Source: Dysidea avara (lineage: Eukaryota; Porifera; Demospongiae; Dictyoceratida; Dysideidae). From it: a stretch of DNA of 64,000 nt. The notes below the pieces were generated by a model. The model was not told the origin of the DNA, did no database searches, and saw only the letters and a list, made by a program, of their open reading frames with translations. Position numbers and translations under genes: made by a program. The stretch is from positions 31,574,368-31,638,367 of the forward strand of contig NC_089276.1 in NCBI RefSeq assembly GCF_963678975.1. Direction: 5' to 3'. Shown here piece after piece: positions 51,663 to 63,986 of the stretch (positions within the stretch are counted from its first letter, which is position 1; each line of letters opens with the position of its first letter).

Positions 51663-52794
51663 GTTCAAAATTAAGTTTGTACTAGAGGCAGTAAGGAATG
51701 CATGGCATACAGGTGGCTATGATTCAAAGTTCACTGTAAAATAGGCTCTCAATAACTATGATTATGCATGTGGTAACAAGAATACTGGGACTGGAGTTCA
51801 TCACTGCATTTACCAACAAAATAGCCAAAGAGCCATACAACAAATATAGCAGGGAATTAATGTCAACTAATTTTGCTGTGTTTTCATGAAGTCTGGCATC
51901 TAAATGCTACACTGATCAATGGCTAATTAAACTCTAGACATGCGAGCACCTTTACTAGGTGTGACATATTCTATCGTATGTCAATTTAATGTATGCATGA
52001 CTACAATAAAGTAATGAAGACAACACATAGATGAACTGGATGCTGAGTGTTTCATTGCTGATCTTAATTATCCATTTGTTGTTCTCTCTGTATAATTATA
52101 ACTGTGAACACTGTGAATGAGCAAGGGAACACACTATACTTTTGCCATTAACTCCTTACAAACCATGTATTCTATAGTATATATAGGTGATATAAAATTA
52201 CGGAGAAATATAAGGTTGTAGTATTCTGCACATATCTTACTGTCTTAGTGACACAATTGATAATAACTTGTGATTAGTCAGCAGTCTTAGTACGAATAAA
52301 ACATGTGGGAGATTGGCAAGACAATGACAAACCAGAGTTAATTTCCTGTGGTAATTTAACAGTGTTCAGTTGATATAGGGAATTCCTGTTCACAATACAA
52401 TACATTATAAATTAAACATTATATAATAAGCATAGCTATATCCATTTGAGGCAATACTCATAAGTGGATTTCTCTTTGGCTTACTGAGTGCATTCTTGCT
52501 GATGGAGAAAACTAATCTGAGTAATGTCTGGAGTACCACAAAGAACTGTGTTTGTTCTATATAGGGCTGTTAGGGGGAAGTCCCCTCTAAAATCTCAGCC
52601 TCCTATCCCAAAATGTTGGTATTGTTGGACTTTGGCTAAAATTGTTAAACATGTTATTAAACTGACATGCAAAACTATCAAAAATGCCTTTAGATTCAGC
52701 TTCAGACAGTTTACTACATAAAAACCTTCCCAGGTTAAAACTTGCATACACAACCTTAAAACTTTAAATCAAGTCTTAGATGGAAAATTTCTTA
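51663..52794. other. Gene-free stretch
   Basis: No gene recognised. Confidence 0.4.
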
Positions 52795-52869
52795 GGGTAA
52801 AATTTAATATCTTAGGGGGGGGGGGGGGGGGGGGATTTGCCCCAAATGCCCCATCCTGGATCCGCCATT
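52795..52869. mobile_element. hAT-like right-end fragment
   Basis: Poly-G tract, then CCTGGATCCGCCATTG, the reverse of a CAATGGCGGATCCAGG end. The left end is not identified. Confidence 0.5.
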
Positions 52870-52889
52870 GCTAACACCAGTTACCTTAA

Positions 52890-53223
52890 AGCCACTCCAA
52901 GAAAATTCATTGTTTCTGCCCGCATGCAGATTCTCTTCCCACATGGTCATTCATTATTGCTGTCAACTGAACATTTTATTCATTACGTATCCTGTGATTG
53001 CATAGCAGTATAACTAGTTTAGCATTCAGAAAGCCCATTAGCTAACTTTTCACTGTTCAGGTTCTTAGTTTACATATTTCTACTGTATTCTTACCTGTAA
53101 GTTAGTTATGAATTTTGAAAATTAGTGGAAATATTAATGAATACTACTGAATGGATAACAACCTTCCCGCATGTATTTTTGAGTTCAATGAAATGGGAAA
53201 CAAGGAATTTTCTTGGAGTGGCC
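52890..53223. mobile_element. PIF/Harbinger-like MITE family A, copy 2
   Basis: Ends AGCCACTCCAAGAAAATTC and, reversed, GGCCACTCCAAGAAAATTCC; TAA flanks both (52887-52889, 53224-53226). 334 bp, non-coding. Confidence 0.75.
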
Positions 53224-55050
53224 TAAAGAAATTACAATAATTCAAATTACACTTTGGAGACATGCTCAAGCATTGAAAAGATCAGAATTTAGGCCATTAA
53301 GTTTCAATGTTGTTCCAGTATATTGTATTGTGATATTGAATGCTTGGTTGAATATATCACTCAACTGACTACAATTCCTACTGGTAGCTACCACTGTTAG
53401 CTTTACATTGCTTCATGCTAAAAAGTACCCTTAAGCTTTTCTCCTGCACTTCCATGCCTTCAAGTACAGGTTGAAGAATCTGGTAAAGTGACCATTTCAT
53501 GTGTAAAACTCAGTGACTTTATAGTATATTGGGATTGAAAAACGATTTAGTAGTGAAGGCCAATTGTCAGTATGGTTGAAGGAGAGTGTATGAGATGAGT
53601 TTAAATGTGTATAGCAAACCAAAATCGAAGATTATTGAACCATGCAATTTTAAATGTGCTATACTAGTGATTTGGATGATTTGGATCTTTCTTTCTACTA
53701 GTCGGCACTTAATTCTGGTCACTTGGAACAACTAACTATTGCTCACCTACTCTTCAGAGACTGAACTGGATGAATTGCTATAATTGTTTGAAAGCTTAAA
53801 AGATCTTCAGGTTATTGCTAGTCACTGTCAAAACCTACAGGACTAAACTTATTCTGTATATATTTATCAGAAGTGCACTGTTGTGGAAAATATTGAGTGG
53901 TATGAAGTTGACTCACTTAGCAGTGGAGTACTTTTTTATTTGCTTGCTCCAGAAATGTTCTACTATTAGAGGAATTGAATCTCAATGCCATTGTGGTCGT
54001 GGAAAATCAGATGTGTTGATGTTATCCTATTTTACATCACTACACTACTGTTACCTAAAATGTTATGATTTACCCGCTGTTGTGCAAGACATGATAATTA
54101 ATTGTATAAGGAGCTCAAGTGTGTGAGTGTCATTGCACAGAATTTGTCACTGAACTTAGCCCATAACCCCAACCTACAGCAATATACATCCAGGCATTTG
54201 ATGCTGATATTCATATGACCTCGTGATCAGTTTCAGCTCATGGTGGATTGGCACATGTAGTTTTGTGGGTAGGATCTTTGACAACTGAAGGTATAACATG
54301 TCTTGTGAGGAATTAACTCTCCCAAGCTGATAACATTTTATTTGTGTGCTGCTAGAATGGGGAAAATTAATTCTATGTTAACAAAATGTTTTCTGAAAGA
54401 AAATTGTTACAGCTGGTTACTGCAATGTAATTGAGGATCCTCCATTGTGTGTTTTGGGAGCAAGGCATAGATCTTGTACCACGCTGCAACTAATCACTTA
54501 TGGTAACATATAACTTATGATTATACTCTGTACATAACTACTAGTACACTTGACATTTCATCATAACAATATTACTGGTGTGTAAGATTGAGGTAATCGG
54601 CACTGGTGAGGTTGACTGTTCTTTAACTTGTATAGCAGCTTGTTTCACCCAAAGAAATCAGTGAATAAATTAAAGTTTGTGCGCATGTAAGACTCCCGTA
54701 GTGTGATAGTATATGCAGTATAGTTATAGTTAGATAGCTAGAGGATGCATATAGGATGAAATTTGTTGAAGTATATTGAGAATTTGTAAAAATTTGAAAT
54801 TTTGCTTGAATTAATTTATTACCATGCTTCAATTGTGACACTTCCTTTTGCAACTATGTTAATCATTAATATAATTATGCTGTAGTCTGTAGTTTATTAT
54901 TGAACATTCTATTTTGCAACATGTTGAAGGGAATTGATCATCGTCTCTAGCAGTGACTGCCATACAGAGGGCACAGTGTACATGATCCATTATAGCTTAA
55001 ATTTAAAGCTGAGGTTGGAAAGTGCATCACCAGAAACTATGCAATATTTA
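53224..55050. other. Stretch with possible LRR-like remnant
   Basis: No intact gene. Around 53705-53830 a broken frame reads NSGHLEQLTIAHL and SLKDLQVIASHCQNLQ, and near 54150 LSLNLAHNPNLQ. These faintly resemble leucine-rich repeats of a decayed NLR. Stops interrupt it. Weak call. Confidence 0.2.
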
Positions 55051-55054
55051 TCAG

Positions 55055-55130
55055 CTTATAAAAAGTTATGAACCAGGGACCTCCATATCTAACACTTGCA
55101 TCCTTTACCACTGAACCACTGCTATCTTGG
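55055..55130 (-). ncRNA. tRNA-like SINE head
   Basis: On the minus strand an A-box-like AGTGGTTCAGTGGTAAAG and a degenerate B-box CTGGTTCATAACT follow each other at tRNA spacing. B-box damage argues against a working tRNA. Confidence 0.4.
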
Positions 55131-55266
55131 CTGATCACGTTACTTAATTTCTGCTTTATAAATGAAAATTCTAGTTTAAATCTGCTTATAAAGCAACATT
55201 TATAATTTATAGATCTAAGTACTAGATTGTTCTAGAACATTCTATGTTATGTTTTATTAGAAGTGT

Positions 55267-55290
55267 GTGCTCTATTAGAGTATTACAATC
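55267..55290 (-). repeat. CTCTAATAGAG motif copy
   Basis: GTGCTCTATTAGAGTATTAC followed by AATC. The core is intact, the outer parts diverged. Confidence 0.7.
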
Positions 55291-55390
55291 ATGCAATACA
55301 ATACATTTTATAAGTCTGTCGTCATCATTGTGTCTATATAGATAAAAAGAACTGTGAGTAAAAATAAACCCTAAGTACAAAAAAAGTGAA

Positions 55391-55606
55391 ATCCACACAA
55401 AAACAAGAGCCTGGGTGAAAAAAGTTGTGAAATCAAAAGTGGCAGCCTGCTATGATGTTAATGCTAATAAATATTAATAATGTCTGTTCTTCGGATTAAC
55501 ATCATTGCAACCATTTCTTGGCTGCTACCTTTGATTTCAAAACTTATTCACTTGGGCTTTTTAAGGCTGCACCATGTTTTCACAGCTTGGCTGTTTTTGT
55601 GTGGAT
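55391..55606. repeat. Diverged relative of the long hairpin
   Basis: Ends ATCCACACAAAAAC and GTTTTTGTGTGGAT. Shares GGTGAAAAAAG, GTGAAATC, CATTTCTTGGC and ACAGCTTGGCTGTTTT with 21736-22052. The left arm has lost part of its sequence. Confidence 0.6.
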
Positions 55607-55865
55607 ATAAAACATGACAAGAGAAGAGCCATTCATATTGCATTCATTCACCTTCTTGTTAAATTGTGGTGCTTTGGCATTGATGGTAAACTTACTACAC
55701 TGCGCATACCTAACGCACCATAATTTTAAAAAGTATGACACATTCCCGATATAAAGTGGACTTGGCTCAAGAAAGAAACTGGCCTTGCCCTATCTCATAC
55801 AGCAACAATCGTTTAGTGGGCGTGGCTCCACATAAGCCAGCAGGCATCTACAGCTGTATGAGCAT

Positions 55866-56729
55866 GGTTCGTACATACCTCAACATGGGTTTAGACAGCA
55901 CAGGTCATGTGAGACTCAACTTATTGCGACTGTTAATGACTTGGCAGAAGCCCTAAATAAGGGGACTCAAGTTGATGTAATACTCTTGGATCTTGCTAAG
56001 GCATTTGACACTGTACCACACACTAGATTGGTTCACAAACTAAGCTCATATGGTATTAATGGCCAATCACTGCGATGGATCGAGTCCTTCCTTATGAACA
56101 GATCTCAGCAGGTTACAGTAAATGGTTAGCTAAGCAGCACAGCCCACGTTATTTCAGGAGTCCCCCAAGGTTCAGTATTGGGTCCTTTATTATTTATTTG
56201 TTATGTGAATGACATGCCTGATAAAATTAAGTCCACTTTAAAGTTGTACGTAGATGATGCTCTTCTGTACAGAGAGATTCATTCTCCAGAGGACAGTAAA
56301 ATCCTACAAGAGGATATCAACATGCTACAGCAATGGGCTGAATGCTGGATGATGAATTTTAATCCTGTAAAATGTGAATACTTAAGAGTAACTAACAAAT
56401 CTTCACCCTTTGCTACACAATATCTCATAAACAATAATAAGATTCAGCAAGTTTCACAAGCAAAGTATTCGGGAGTTCATATTGACGAAATGCTTTCTTG
56501 GAACTTCCACGTTAATTTTACATGCAACAAAGCAAATAATGTCCAAGCATTTCTGCAGCAAAATTTAAGACAATGTCCAGCAAATGTAAGGGAAAGATGT
56601 TATCTTACTTTAGTGCGATCCATATTAGAATGTGCTTGTGTAGTTTGGTCACTCTATACTATGACTAATATTGATAAACTAGAAAGAGTAGAAAGGAAAG
56701 CAGCAAGATTTGTATGTAATGATTACTAA
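55866..56729 (+). mobile_element. Non-LTR retrotransposon reverse-transcriptase fragment
   Basis: One frame from about 55883 to 56729, broken by a TAG at 56127. Visible RT motifs in order: QHGFRQHRSCETQLI, VDVILLDLAKAFDTVPH (first catalytic Asp), SGVPQGSVLGPLLF, LYVDDALLY (catalytic YVDD, where many relatives have FADD), WMMNFNPVKCEYLRVT and the post-RT ERVERKAARFVCNDY. The order fits jockey/CR1-type LINEs. The N-terminal endonuclease is absent, so the copy is 5'-truncated and dead. The frame beyond 56729 continues degraded. Confidence 0.85.
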
Positions 56730-56776
56730 ATGTACTCTAGTGTCCATTACCAACTATTTAATACTTAAAAACGAAA

Positions 56777-56797
56777 GACTGCTCTATTAGAGAATTT
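56777..56797 (-). repeat. CTCTAATAGAG motif copy in LINE 3' sequence
   Basis: GACTGCTCTATTAGAGAATT, 48 bp after the last RT stop. It may be LINE sequence rather than a separate insertion. Confidence 0.6.
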
Positions 56798-56930
56798 TAA
56801 AATTGCTTTGTCATAAATCACAAATAGTTGTACTGAGAGCTAATTGATGTGTGCAGACAGCTTTATTGATCAACCAGTAGCTTATCTAACTAATGAAATC
56901 CTTACAAGTGCAGATTATATTCATATGGTT

Positions 56931-57499
56931 ATCAGAGTTGGGGGTAACTAGTTACTTTTGTAACTAAGTTACGTAACTGATTACTTTTAAAGTAACTAGT
57001 AATATAACTAGTTACTTGCTTTGTAACTAGTAACTTGTAACTAGGAGTAATTATCTGAAAAGTAACTAAGTTACAATAGTAACTAGTTACAATAGTTACA
57101 TTGTAGCTATAATTAATTATGCTTTAAAAGCAAGAGCACTTCAATTTTTGTGTCATATATGCTACAGACACATTAAGTAGACAGATTCTGTGTATACTGT
57201 TCTCTATGATTCAGCTTGAGTAACAGATGTAGCAATATTTAGAATTGACCTGAAATAGCCACAGAATTAGTATTTTAAGTGTACTTATGTAATGCATCCC
57301 TTAATGATGCATATCTGAGCAAAATTCATGTTACAAAAGCTAAAAACAAGTCATAATTTGTACTATGAAAGTAACTAGTAACTAGAGTACTTAGTTACCT
57401 TTTGAAAAGTAACTGTAACTGTAACTAAGTTACATGGGATAACAGTAACGTGTAACTAGTAACTAGTTACTTTTCTGAAGTAACTACCCCAACTCTGAT
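56931..57499. mobile_element. TIR element rich in AGTAACTAGTTAC
   Basis: Perfect ends ATCAGAGTTGGGG and CCCCAACTCTGAT. Subterminal clusters of GTAACTAGTTACTT fill about 130 bp at each side. 569 bp, non-coding. No convincing target duplication. Confidence 0.7.
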
Positions 57500-57594
57500 C
57501 AACAGTTATAGTTGTTACGTGTTATAGTTTAAATGGTTGCAAAATAAAATAATGTTTTCTTTTATGATACAAATAAAACTTCATGCGCATGCAT

Positions 57595-57916
57595 TAGGGC
57601 TGGGAGATAATGTAGATAAAAAGATAATCTAGATGCCTAAATCACCTATCGTAAATTAGATAATGATTTTCATTATTGAGATAATAGTAAATCTCCGTAA
57701 TCTAGTGTATATCAACCACAGTCAGATGAAAAACCTTTGGAAAGGTATCGAATTAATAAGGAGTAGGTAAATTTCTGACTTGACAAGGACTTTATGTCAG
57801 CAAATACGTAAAACTGTGCTTATAATATTACATTATTATTGAGATAATATCGATTATCAAGATAAAATGGTTGTCACTTATTGAGATACATGTTTTACTA
57901 TTATTGCACAGCCCTA
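57595..57916. mobile_element. hAT MITE with TAGGGCTG ends
   Basis: TAGGGCTG and CAGCCCTA termini; flanks GCATGCAT and CCATGCAT match at 7 of 8 bases. The interior consists of GATAAT/ATTATC-type blocks, similar in style to 38391-38685. Confidence 0.7.
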
Positions 57917-59065
57917 CCATGCATGCTTTACACAAATGTTACAGAGTTGCTATATGCTGGCTTGATTGGATCAGATATGAAATAATATCCATTGTAGTGT
58001 TGAAAGGTTGGCCTAGACGCAGCATCGCATTCTCATGATGCCAACTGTGAAGCTTCAGGTTGTAAATAAAGTGACATATTTATACTGTAAGTTGAACTCA
58101 CTAATAATGACCATGTCAAGTAGGTCCAAAACAAACAGACAGTATCCCTCGGTATAGGACAGTATTGATTATTCATTAGTTGGTCAAGTGATTAATTGAA
58201 TATACTGTAATGGTAACCAGGAAGTCTTACTAAAAGACTTTTCGTCCCTATTATTTTAAGTGGCGGGACTCATCAGCTGGTAACCACTTTAAACCTGAAA
58301 CAAACGAACATACTCAAGTCAGCCTACTCCAACAGTTGGATAGCAACTGGGACTTGACAGACCACCCAATCCTCGAGTCAATCCAGAGACCCCTGGTCGA
58401 TGTGTTGACCACCTACATAGAAATAGAACAAAAACTACAATCTTCAACATAATTCCAACTTTCCCCACCAACACCATGATGTATCACCAGTACACCAACA
58501 CCATTTATTATGATGTATCACCAGTACACCATAAATCACATTATGGAATTACAGAACTTTTGTCTGTGCACATACAACCTACAAGTCAAGTTAACATTAC
58601 CATAGTAATGTTTAGTTCCTCTCCAAAAGTATTTCCATACCACCTTAGTTTCTTTCCGACATGTTGGAAGGGCCTGTCCAATTATTAGTTAACTAAATAG
58701 AGAGAAGGCAAGCATTCCCAAATATATTCCTAGGAAAAAATAAGGAAGACTCAAAGTAACTCACTTTAATCTATACGATTCAAATCATACATTATCTTGC
58801 ATATGCACACAGTTCAATACACTAAGAATATGCTTCATACGCACACAGTTCACTAAAACATCACCCTCTGCATATCCTCTCCTATTATAGATTATACATC
58901 ACTCACAGTAATTTTCTAGTTTTTATAGCTTTATCATCATCCTGAAATTTTTGTCAAATCTAATGCACGCACATACACACATTTCGATACTTACCAATCC
59001 CTAGTTGTGATGCTCACTACTAGAGACAATCTCCAAAGTGTCCGAGGCAAAACTTGCTGCCTGGA
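57917..59065. other. Gene-free stretch
   Basis: No gene recognised. GATGTATCACCAGTACACCA is duplicated at about 58479 and 58512. Confidence 0.4.
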
Positions 59066-59199
59066 TCAAGCATAGAAACCAGGATTGAGGTTCCCAGTGG
59101 TACGGAATTGACAGAATGTACTGTACCAATGTTTTAATCCTCTTATACCAGATAATAGGAGGTTACCGTTCATTGTTGGTGGTTCATTGTACTCCCTGA
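59066..59199 (-). CDS. Candidate terminal exon of an unidentified gene
   Basis: Acceptor CTCTTTTACAG, then a 44-codon open frame (REYNEPPTMNGNLLLSGIRG ... NLNPGFYA) to a TGA at 59066. Needs a phase-1 upstream exon, which was not found; 60057-60149 ends in phase 0, so either an exon is missing or one of the two is wrong. Confidence 0.25.
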
Positions 59200-60056
59200 C
59201 TGTAAAAGAGAGAGAGGAACCATTATTGAAATAATAAAAAAACGGATTTCACATAAGCATACTTAACATACTACATATGACACGACAACAAGGCAATAGA
59301 TGGTGCTATACAATCTATGACAAGACCCTTACCATACCCCGGATGACACAGATGACCTTTGTTACCACTTGTTAGGAGGTACCCAATGCGCATGCCATCT
59401 ACAACGTATGATACCCAGTTGGCTGCCAAATATTTTTCCTGTTACTTTTTTGACTGTTAATTCACACACTAACATTTGACAGCAAAATAATACTATAGGT
59501 AAACATTTGGTATTGAATGCCACACATTAGCATTAGCTTTACAAATTAATACATTGGTTACCATTTGAGTCAGTGACTTTGTCTAACCATTGATAGGTAA
59601 TGTCGTAAGTAAATATATATCAGGTAACAACACACACTAACATTCGATAGATAAGCTTCTGGTAAGCATTTCATAATTCACTACACACCTTATCTTTAGC
59701 TTAATAATAACACTTGACAGTAAACTTACTAAAAATGTGTCATATAGTAGGTAACAACAGACACTAACATTTGATAGCAAATACCACAGGTAAACATTTG
59801 ATTATTAACATTAGTTCACCACCGTACAATCCATGCTGGTCTCCTTCTTTGCTGAGAGAAGAGCAAACAAAGTTTTCAACCACCTTGTATGGTTGGTGAA
59901 TTTGCTAGTATGCAGTAATTGCAGTGTAACATAGACACTTTAGGACTAAGCACCAATAGTGTATTTTGGGCCAGGTTATGAACTAGTATACCTCTATATT
60001 ATGAAGGCGTATTGTTCAATAAAATATTTCTACTAAGTAACTGAGAAAACACTTAC

Positions 60057-60149
60057 TTTATTGTCTGCAGTCTTTTCTTGTAGCCCAGTAATAGGATTGG
60101 TCTCATTAATGTCATCAACCACAAAAACTCCAAGACAAGACTCAGCAAT
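60057..60149 (-). CDS. Candidate internal exon of an unidentified gene
   Basis: Acceptor CTGTTAACAG, 31 codons in phase 0 reading IAESCLGVFVVDDINETNPI then TGLQEKTADNK, and a strong donor GTAAGTG. The protein-like composition and both splice sites support it. Domain not recognised. Confidence 0.4.
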
Positions 60150-60229
60150 CTGTTAACAGTGAACAAGAGTGAAACCTGCTCAAATATGCATGTATGTGTA
60201 CGTGAGTTCGTGTGTGTAGTGCAGTGCAA

Positions 60230-60337
<108 letters not shown>

Positions 60338-61035
60338 CAGTAGGTAAAAATTGAAAGATGATCTCTATGACCTATTGACACTTTATGCAACAAAGTCACC
60401 AGCCAACTTGAATGTGACCAACCTAATACCACCTGTTTAATAAGGTCAATGTGTTCATATATTATCAGGAAACCATAAAGGTGCTAACTTTCCATATTTC
60501 CTTAGCAAAGAAACAAGTCAACATTGATAGGCAACAACATGCTATAACATTAAATAGACAACTCATATTATGGCAAACACCAAAACCAACATTTGAAGTA
60601 CCCGACCTGGTTTCAACCCTTGCATCAGTGCTCAAAATAACGAAAAAGTTATGCACTGCAGTGATTGCAAATAAAAAATAAAATAAAAATCCCTGCAGTT
60701 GCTGACTATTGATCTGCAGTGCTACATACATATTGAGGGATGCAGCCAGGTTGGCATACACCAGTGTGTAGATGCCATACTAGGGGGTCTAAAAGCATGC
60801 TGCCAAGAAAATTATATCCTCTGAAATTGAATAAAAAAGTGATTTCAGCAGAAAACAGTTAACATTTGATTGGCAATACTATGACACATGAATATTATTT
60901 CACATGCTAGGCAGTAACTGCCGACCATAGCAATATTGGTCAGCTGTAGGAGAAATTTGAATGGAAACTGCAGACTGCCAACTGTTATTTTGAGCTCTGT
61001 GGACCCACATAAACATAGCAGTCACCCTGAACTTG

Positions 61036-61036
<1 letters not shown>

Positions 61037-61119
<83 letters not shown>
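61037..61119. repeat. (AC)n microsatellite
   Basis: About 41 AC units, ending 27 bp from the candidate donor at 61146. Confidence 0.95.
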
Positions 61120-61121
<2 letters not shown>

Positions 61122-61146
61122 TAACTAGACAGATGCTAAACAGCAC

Positions 61147-61231
61147 CTTGGAGGTGTGAGGCTTTCCATGTTGGATATGTAAACTTTGTGGAACAGTCAG
61201 ACGGTCATACTGACAGTTGAAGGGAGGAAGC
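61147..61231 (-). CDS. Candidate internal exon of an unidentified gene
   Basis: Acceptor TGTGTGTACAG, 85 nt open in one frame only (LPPFNCQYDRLTVPQSLHIQ then HGKPHTSK), donor GTGCTG. It ends in phase 0, so it could join 60057-60149 directly. No homology recognised. Confidence 0.3.
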
Positions 61232-61894
61232 CTGTACACACATACGATCATGTGAATCAAGGAAATTTTTAAAAGGCGATACCAGGATATGTAGTTCTTT
61301 AGTTGAATATGTGTAGTGTGTATAGTACAATACAAAGAAACAATCAAATGTACTCAATTAGGTTATAATAGTGTAAGGTGTACGCTTCATTTTACATGTG
61401 TGGAGAGTAGACACACATTGTCACACCCCACATACTTCTGATTGGGCTGTGGATACTCAACTTATTTCTACCTAAGTTGTCCTCGACATAGAGGTACATG
61501 CATGTAAGTAGAATTGTCTAATAACAATACAATAATGTCAAGAAAGATAATAATAATATAAATCAATAATAAATGCTCAAACCTCGGCTCAAACAGTGGG
61601 CAGAGAGGCAAACTCTGTCCAATCCTGAGATGAAGGAATTGTTGCCATTACAGAAGCAGTGTTGCCACATTGCACATCAGTGGCAACCTTCTGAATCAAA
61701 AATTTGGTGGCCCTATTATCACCAGACTGTTCCATTACCCGGGGAACCTATCTGCCTCACTAATGAGCATGTACATGATCCCCAAGCACCCAGGGTCTCA
61801 ACACATAGAGGGGAGAAGTGAAATGATGGAGTCAGAGAAGAATACTTTCTGAACTTATCTGACTTTGCAGAGTTTGCCAGCTGGCTGGCACCAC

Positions 61895-62282
61895 TATAGT
61901 ATGTTCACGTTGAGCTGAATCCTCAAAAACGTTTAATAACTCATGGATGCAATTACACACAATCTTGAAATTTGGCTCATTTGTAGTACTGCTTGATCCG
62001 CTAAAAATATTACAAAATCTTTTTGTTCAAATGTTAGACATAATATTTACGACCAATCAAAATTTTCACAATACATTTCCTATGTGGAAGCAGTATAAGT
62101 ACAGTGTCCATTATAGCCCTTTCCCGAACTTGTAATAGAGCCAAACCGTACGTGTCTGTTGTTAACACCTTTGCTGTTACCAATAATCATCTGATAGGCT
62201 GAAATGTTAACTCTGTTGAGAAAAAATCCACTTTTAATTTTTAGCTGTTTTTCAGGATTCAGCTCAACGTGAGCATACTATA
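61895..62282. mobile_element. Tc1/mariner-type MITE
   Basis: Arms TAGTATGTTCACGTTGAGCT and, reversed, TAGTATGCTCACGTTGAGCT, continuing to GAATCCT and an A-run; TA at both flanks. About 388 bp, arms about 37 bp, non-coding. Confidence 0.7.
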
Positions 62283-62513
62283 GCAGAAGTAGATAAATTA
62301 GATGGGCCAGGGTATCTGCAAAGGTAAAGTCCCAGAGCAAGGGAAAGCCCTGTGACCAAGAAATCAATGACATACCATCTGGCCTCTTACCATCATCACA
62401 ACACACACTGACTGGCTCTAATAACTATTGCAATTCCCCACCACTGCCTGACCTGGGAAGGTTGAGTGTGACACTGCATTACTTAGGACATTATTTTAAT
62501 TTACTCTTCCTTA

Positions 62514-62834
62514 TGCACCTATCAATGTTATCCCCCACCTACCCCTCCCGGGTGTAGTGGGGGAAATGGTGGGGATTTGACTTTTTGAAAAATCCAAATT
62601 CTCCACCCATGGGGGAACGACTAGTGGTCAAATCTCCATGTAGTATGGCTGTAAGGTACTTTAGGAAACAGGTCAATTCCTTTAGCTTGCAAGTTAAAAC
62701 AAACGCCTAAAGTTTCGAACGGTCAAATGCCCCACTAGTGGGGCAGAGTTTCAGATCAAATCAGGTCAAAATCCCCCACTAATTCCCTAGTAAGCCCGGG
62801 AGGGGGGTAGTGGGGCTTAACATTGATAGGTGCA
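62514..62834. mobile_element. MITE family B, copy 2
   Basis: Perfect ends TGCACCTATCAATGTTA and TAACATTGATAGGTGCA, flanked by TTA on both sides. Subterminal CCCCCACCTACCCCTCCCGG and its counterpart are GC-rich. The flank suggests PIF/Harbinger mobilisation. Confidence 0.75.
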
Positions 62835-62964
62835 TTAGGGGACAGAATTGCTGCTAACACTACATTGGAGTTACACAACTCAGAAAATGATTGCCTCAAC
62901 CCTACACATACATGAGGCTATGCTGAGTGTACACATATACTGTGCCAGTGACATAAACCAGTTA

Positions 62965-63417
62965 GGCCCCTATTTGGTGATTATTAGTTTCTCATCCAGC
63001 CTTTCTAATTATTATGATGCGGGCGGGAGGGTATTACCATTATACCATTATTTTATAATATTAACACACTGATGTACAGACCTTCAGTTGTCCAAATTGT
63101 CTTTCTTACTACAAACATTTCCTTCACCAGCTGATTCTACTTTTGGTGATCGCCAACTGTTTTTTGACAGTCAACTGAAAGCCTGCTTTGATGAAGTCGA
63201 TAGAACACGATTGCAACTGGTACTGCAGCAATTTGCTAAGGAAAACAACAGTTCTCCTGGCGATAAATAGCGCATTGTAGCGTTCAACAAAAAAATATAT
63301 CAGTTTGGTATCACATGTTCTTCTGAGCATGCACAGAGTAAATAATGGCTTACCATGCGGTAGCTTAAGAAGGATGCGGGCGGTGGATGAGAAACTAATA
63401 ATCACCAAATAGGGGCC
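62965..63417. mobile_element. PIF/Harbinger-like element with 34-bp TIRs and an exon-like frame
   Basis: Perfect 34-bp inverted ends starting GGCCCCTATTTGGTGATTAT, flanked by TTA (62962-62964, 63418-63420). 453 bp. It contains the exon-like segment at 63131-63270. Confidence 0.8.
63131..63270 (+). CDS. Exon-like frame inside a TIR element
   Basis: A pyrimidine-rich tract and acceptor TTTCCTTCACCAG precede an open frame: ADSTFGDRQLFFDSQLKACF, then DEVDRTRLQLVLQQFAKENN, ending SSPGDK and TAG at 63268. The composition is protein-like. It also reads open upstream to an ATG at 63088. Captured host exon, remnant of a transposon protein, or chance. Confidence 0.35.
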
Positions 63418-63519
63418 TTATGTACCTTCCATATTGAAGCTATCAAACCAGCTCAGCGCTATATCTGGTAAACAGATATATACCATCTTGTGATCTAGAT
63501 ACCAGTCCTGGACATGGTT

Positions 63520-63815
63520 AACACATAATCACCGAAAGGTCATTCGCTATGTTTTGTTACGCGGAGAAACAAAGGTTGAGCATGAGGTACTCAACACACG
63601 TGAGTAGGGGGCGCGCGCCCGTGTTAAAGTCTGCACATAATGAGAAGCGAGAGTTATTGTTGTTATTGTTGTACTGGATTAAACCCGAGATTAAACCCGA
63701 GATTAAACCAGGACCGTGATCGAATTTCTATGCTAAATTTAAGGTGTAGAACTGCTCCAAAGTGGTAAATCACTAACAAATTGCTCGACGGATTGATTGG
63801 ACTATACACTTGAAA
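63520..63815 (+). promoter_or_regulatory. CpG-rich likely promoter
   Basis: CG-dense sequence (TTACGCGGAGAAAC, GGGGGCGCGCGCCCGTG) next to the ATG at 63816. Includes two exact and one altered 12-bp unit ATTAAACCCGAG at 63678-63713. Confidence 0.4.
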
Positions 63816-63986
63816 ATGGATTACGTTTCGTCGACATACGCGGTTCCCGATGTGTTTTCTCGGATTCATAAGCCAAGCAAACACCAGCAGTCATTTCATG
63901 GCTACGATCCATCATCTACTGCGACCAACAACGAGAAGCTGCAACACCAGCGTAGCCGTAGACTGAGTCTTCATCTTGCACTTTAA
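63816..63986 (+). CDS. Small ORF or first exon at the right edge
   Basis: ATG after TGAAA, 56 codons: MDYVSSTYAVPDVFSRIHKP, rich in Ser, His, Gln and Arg, ending RRLSLHLAL and TAA. CpG-richer than the rest of the window, as is the upstream region. A donor such as GTAGCC inside it could make it a first exon continuing past the window. Function unknown. Confidence 0.3.
   Translation: MDYVSSTYAVPDVFSRIHKPSKHQQSFHGYDPSSTATNNEKLQHQRSRRLSLHLAL

Noticed and set aside
61573-61821. 82-codon plus-strand frame (MLKPRLKQWAERQTL)
   Set aside because: No family recognised, and no supporting splice or promoter signals.
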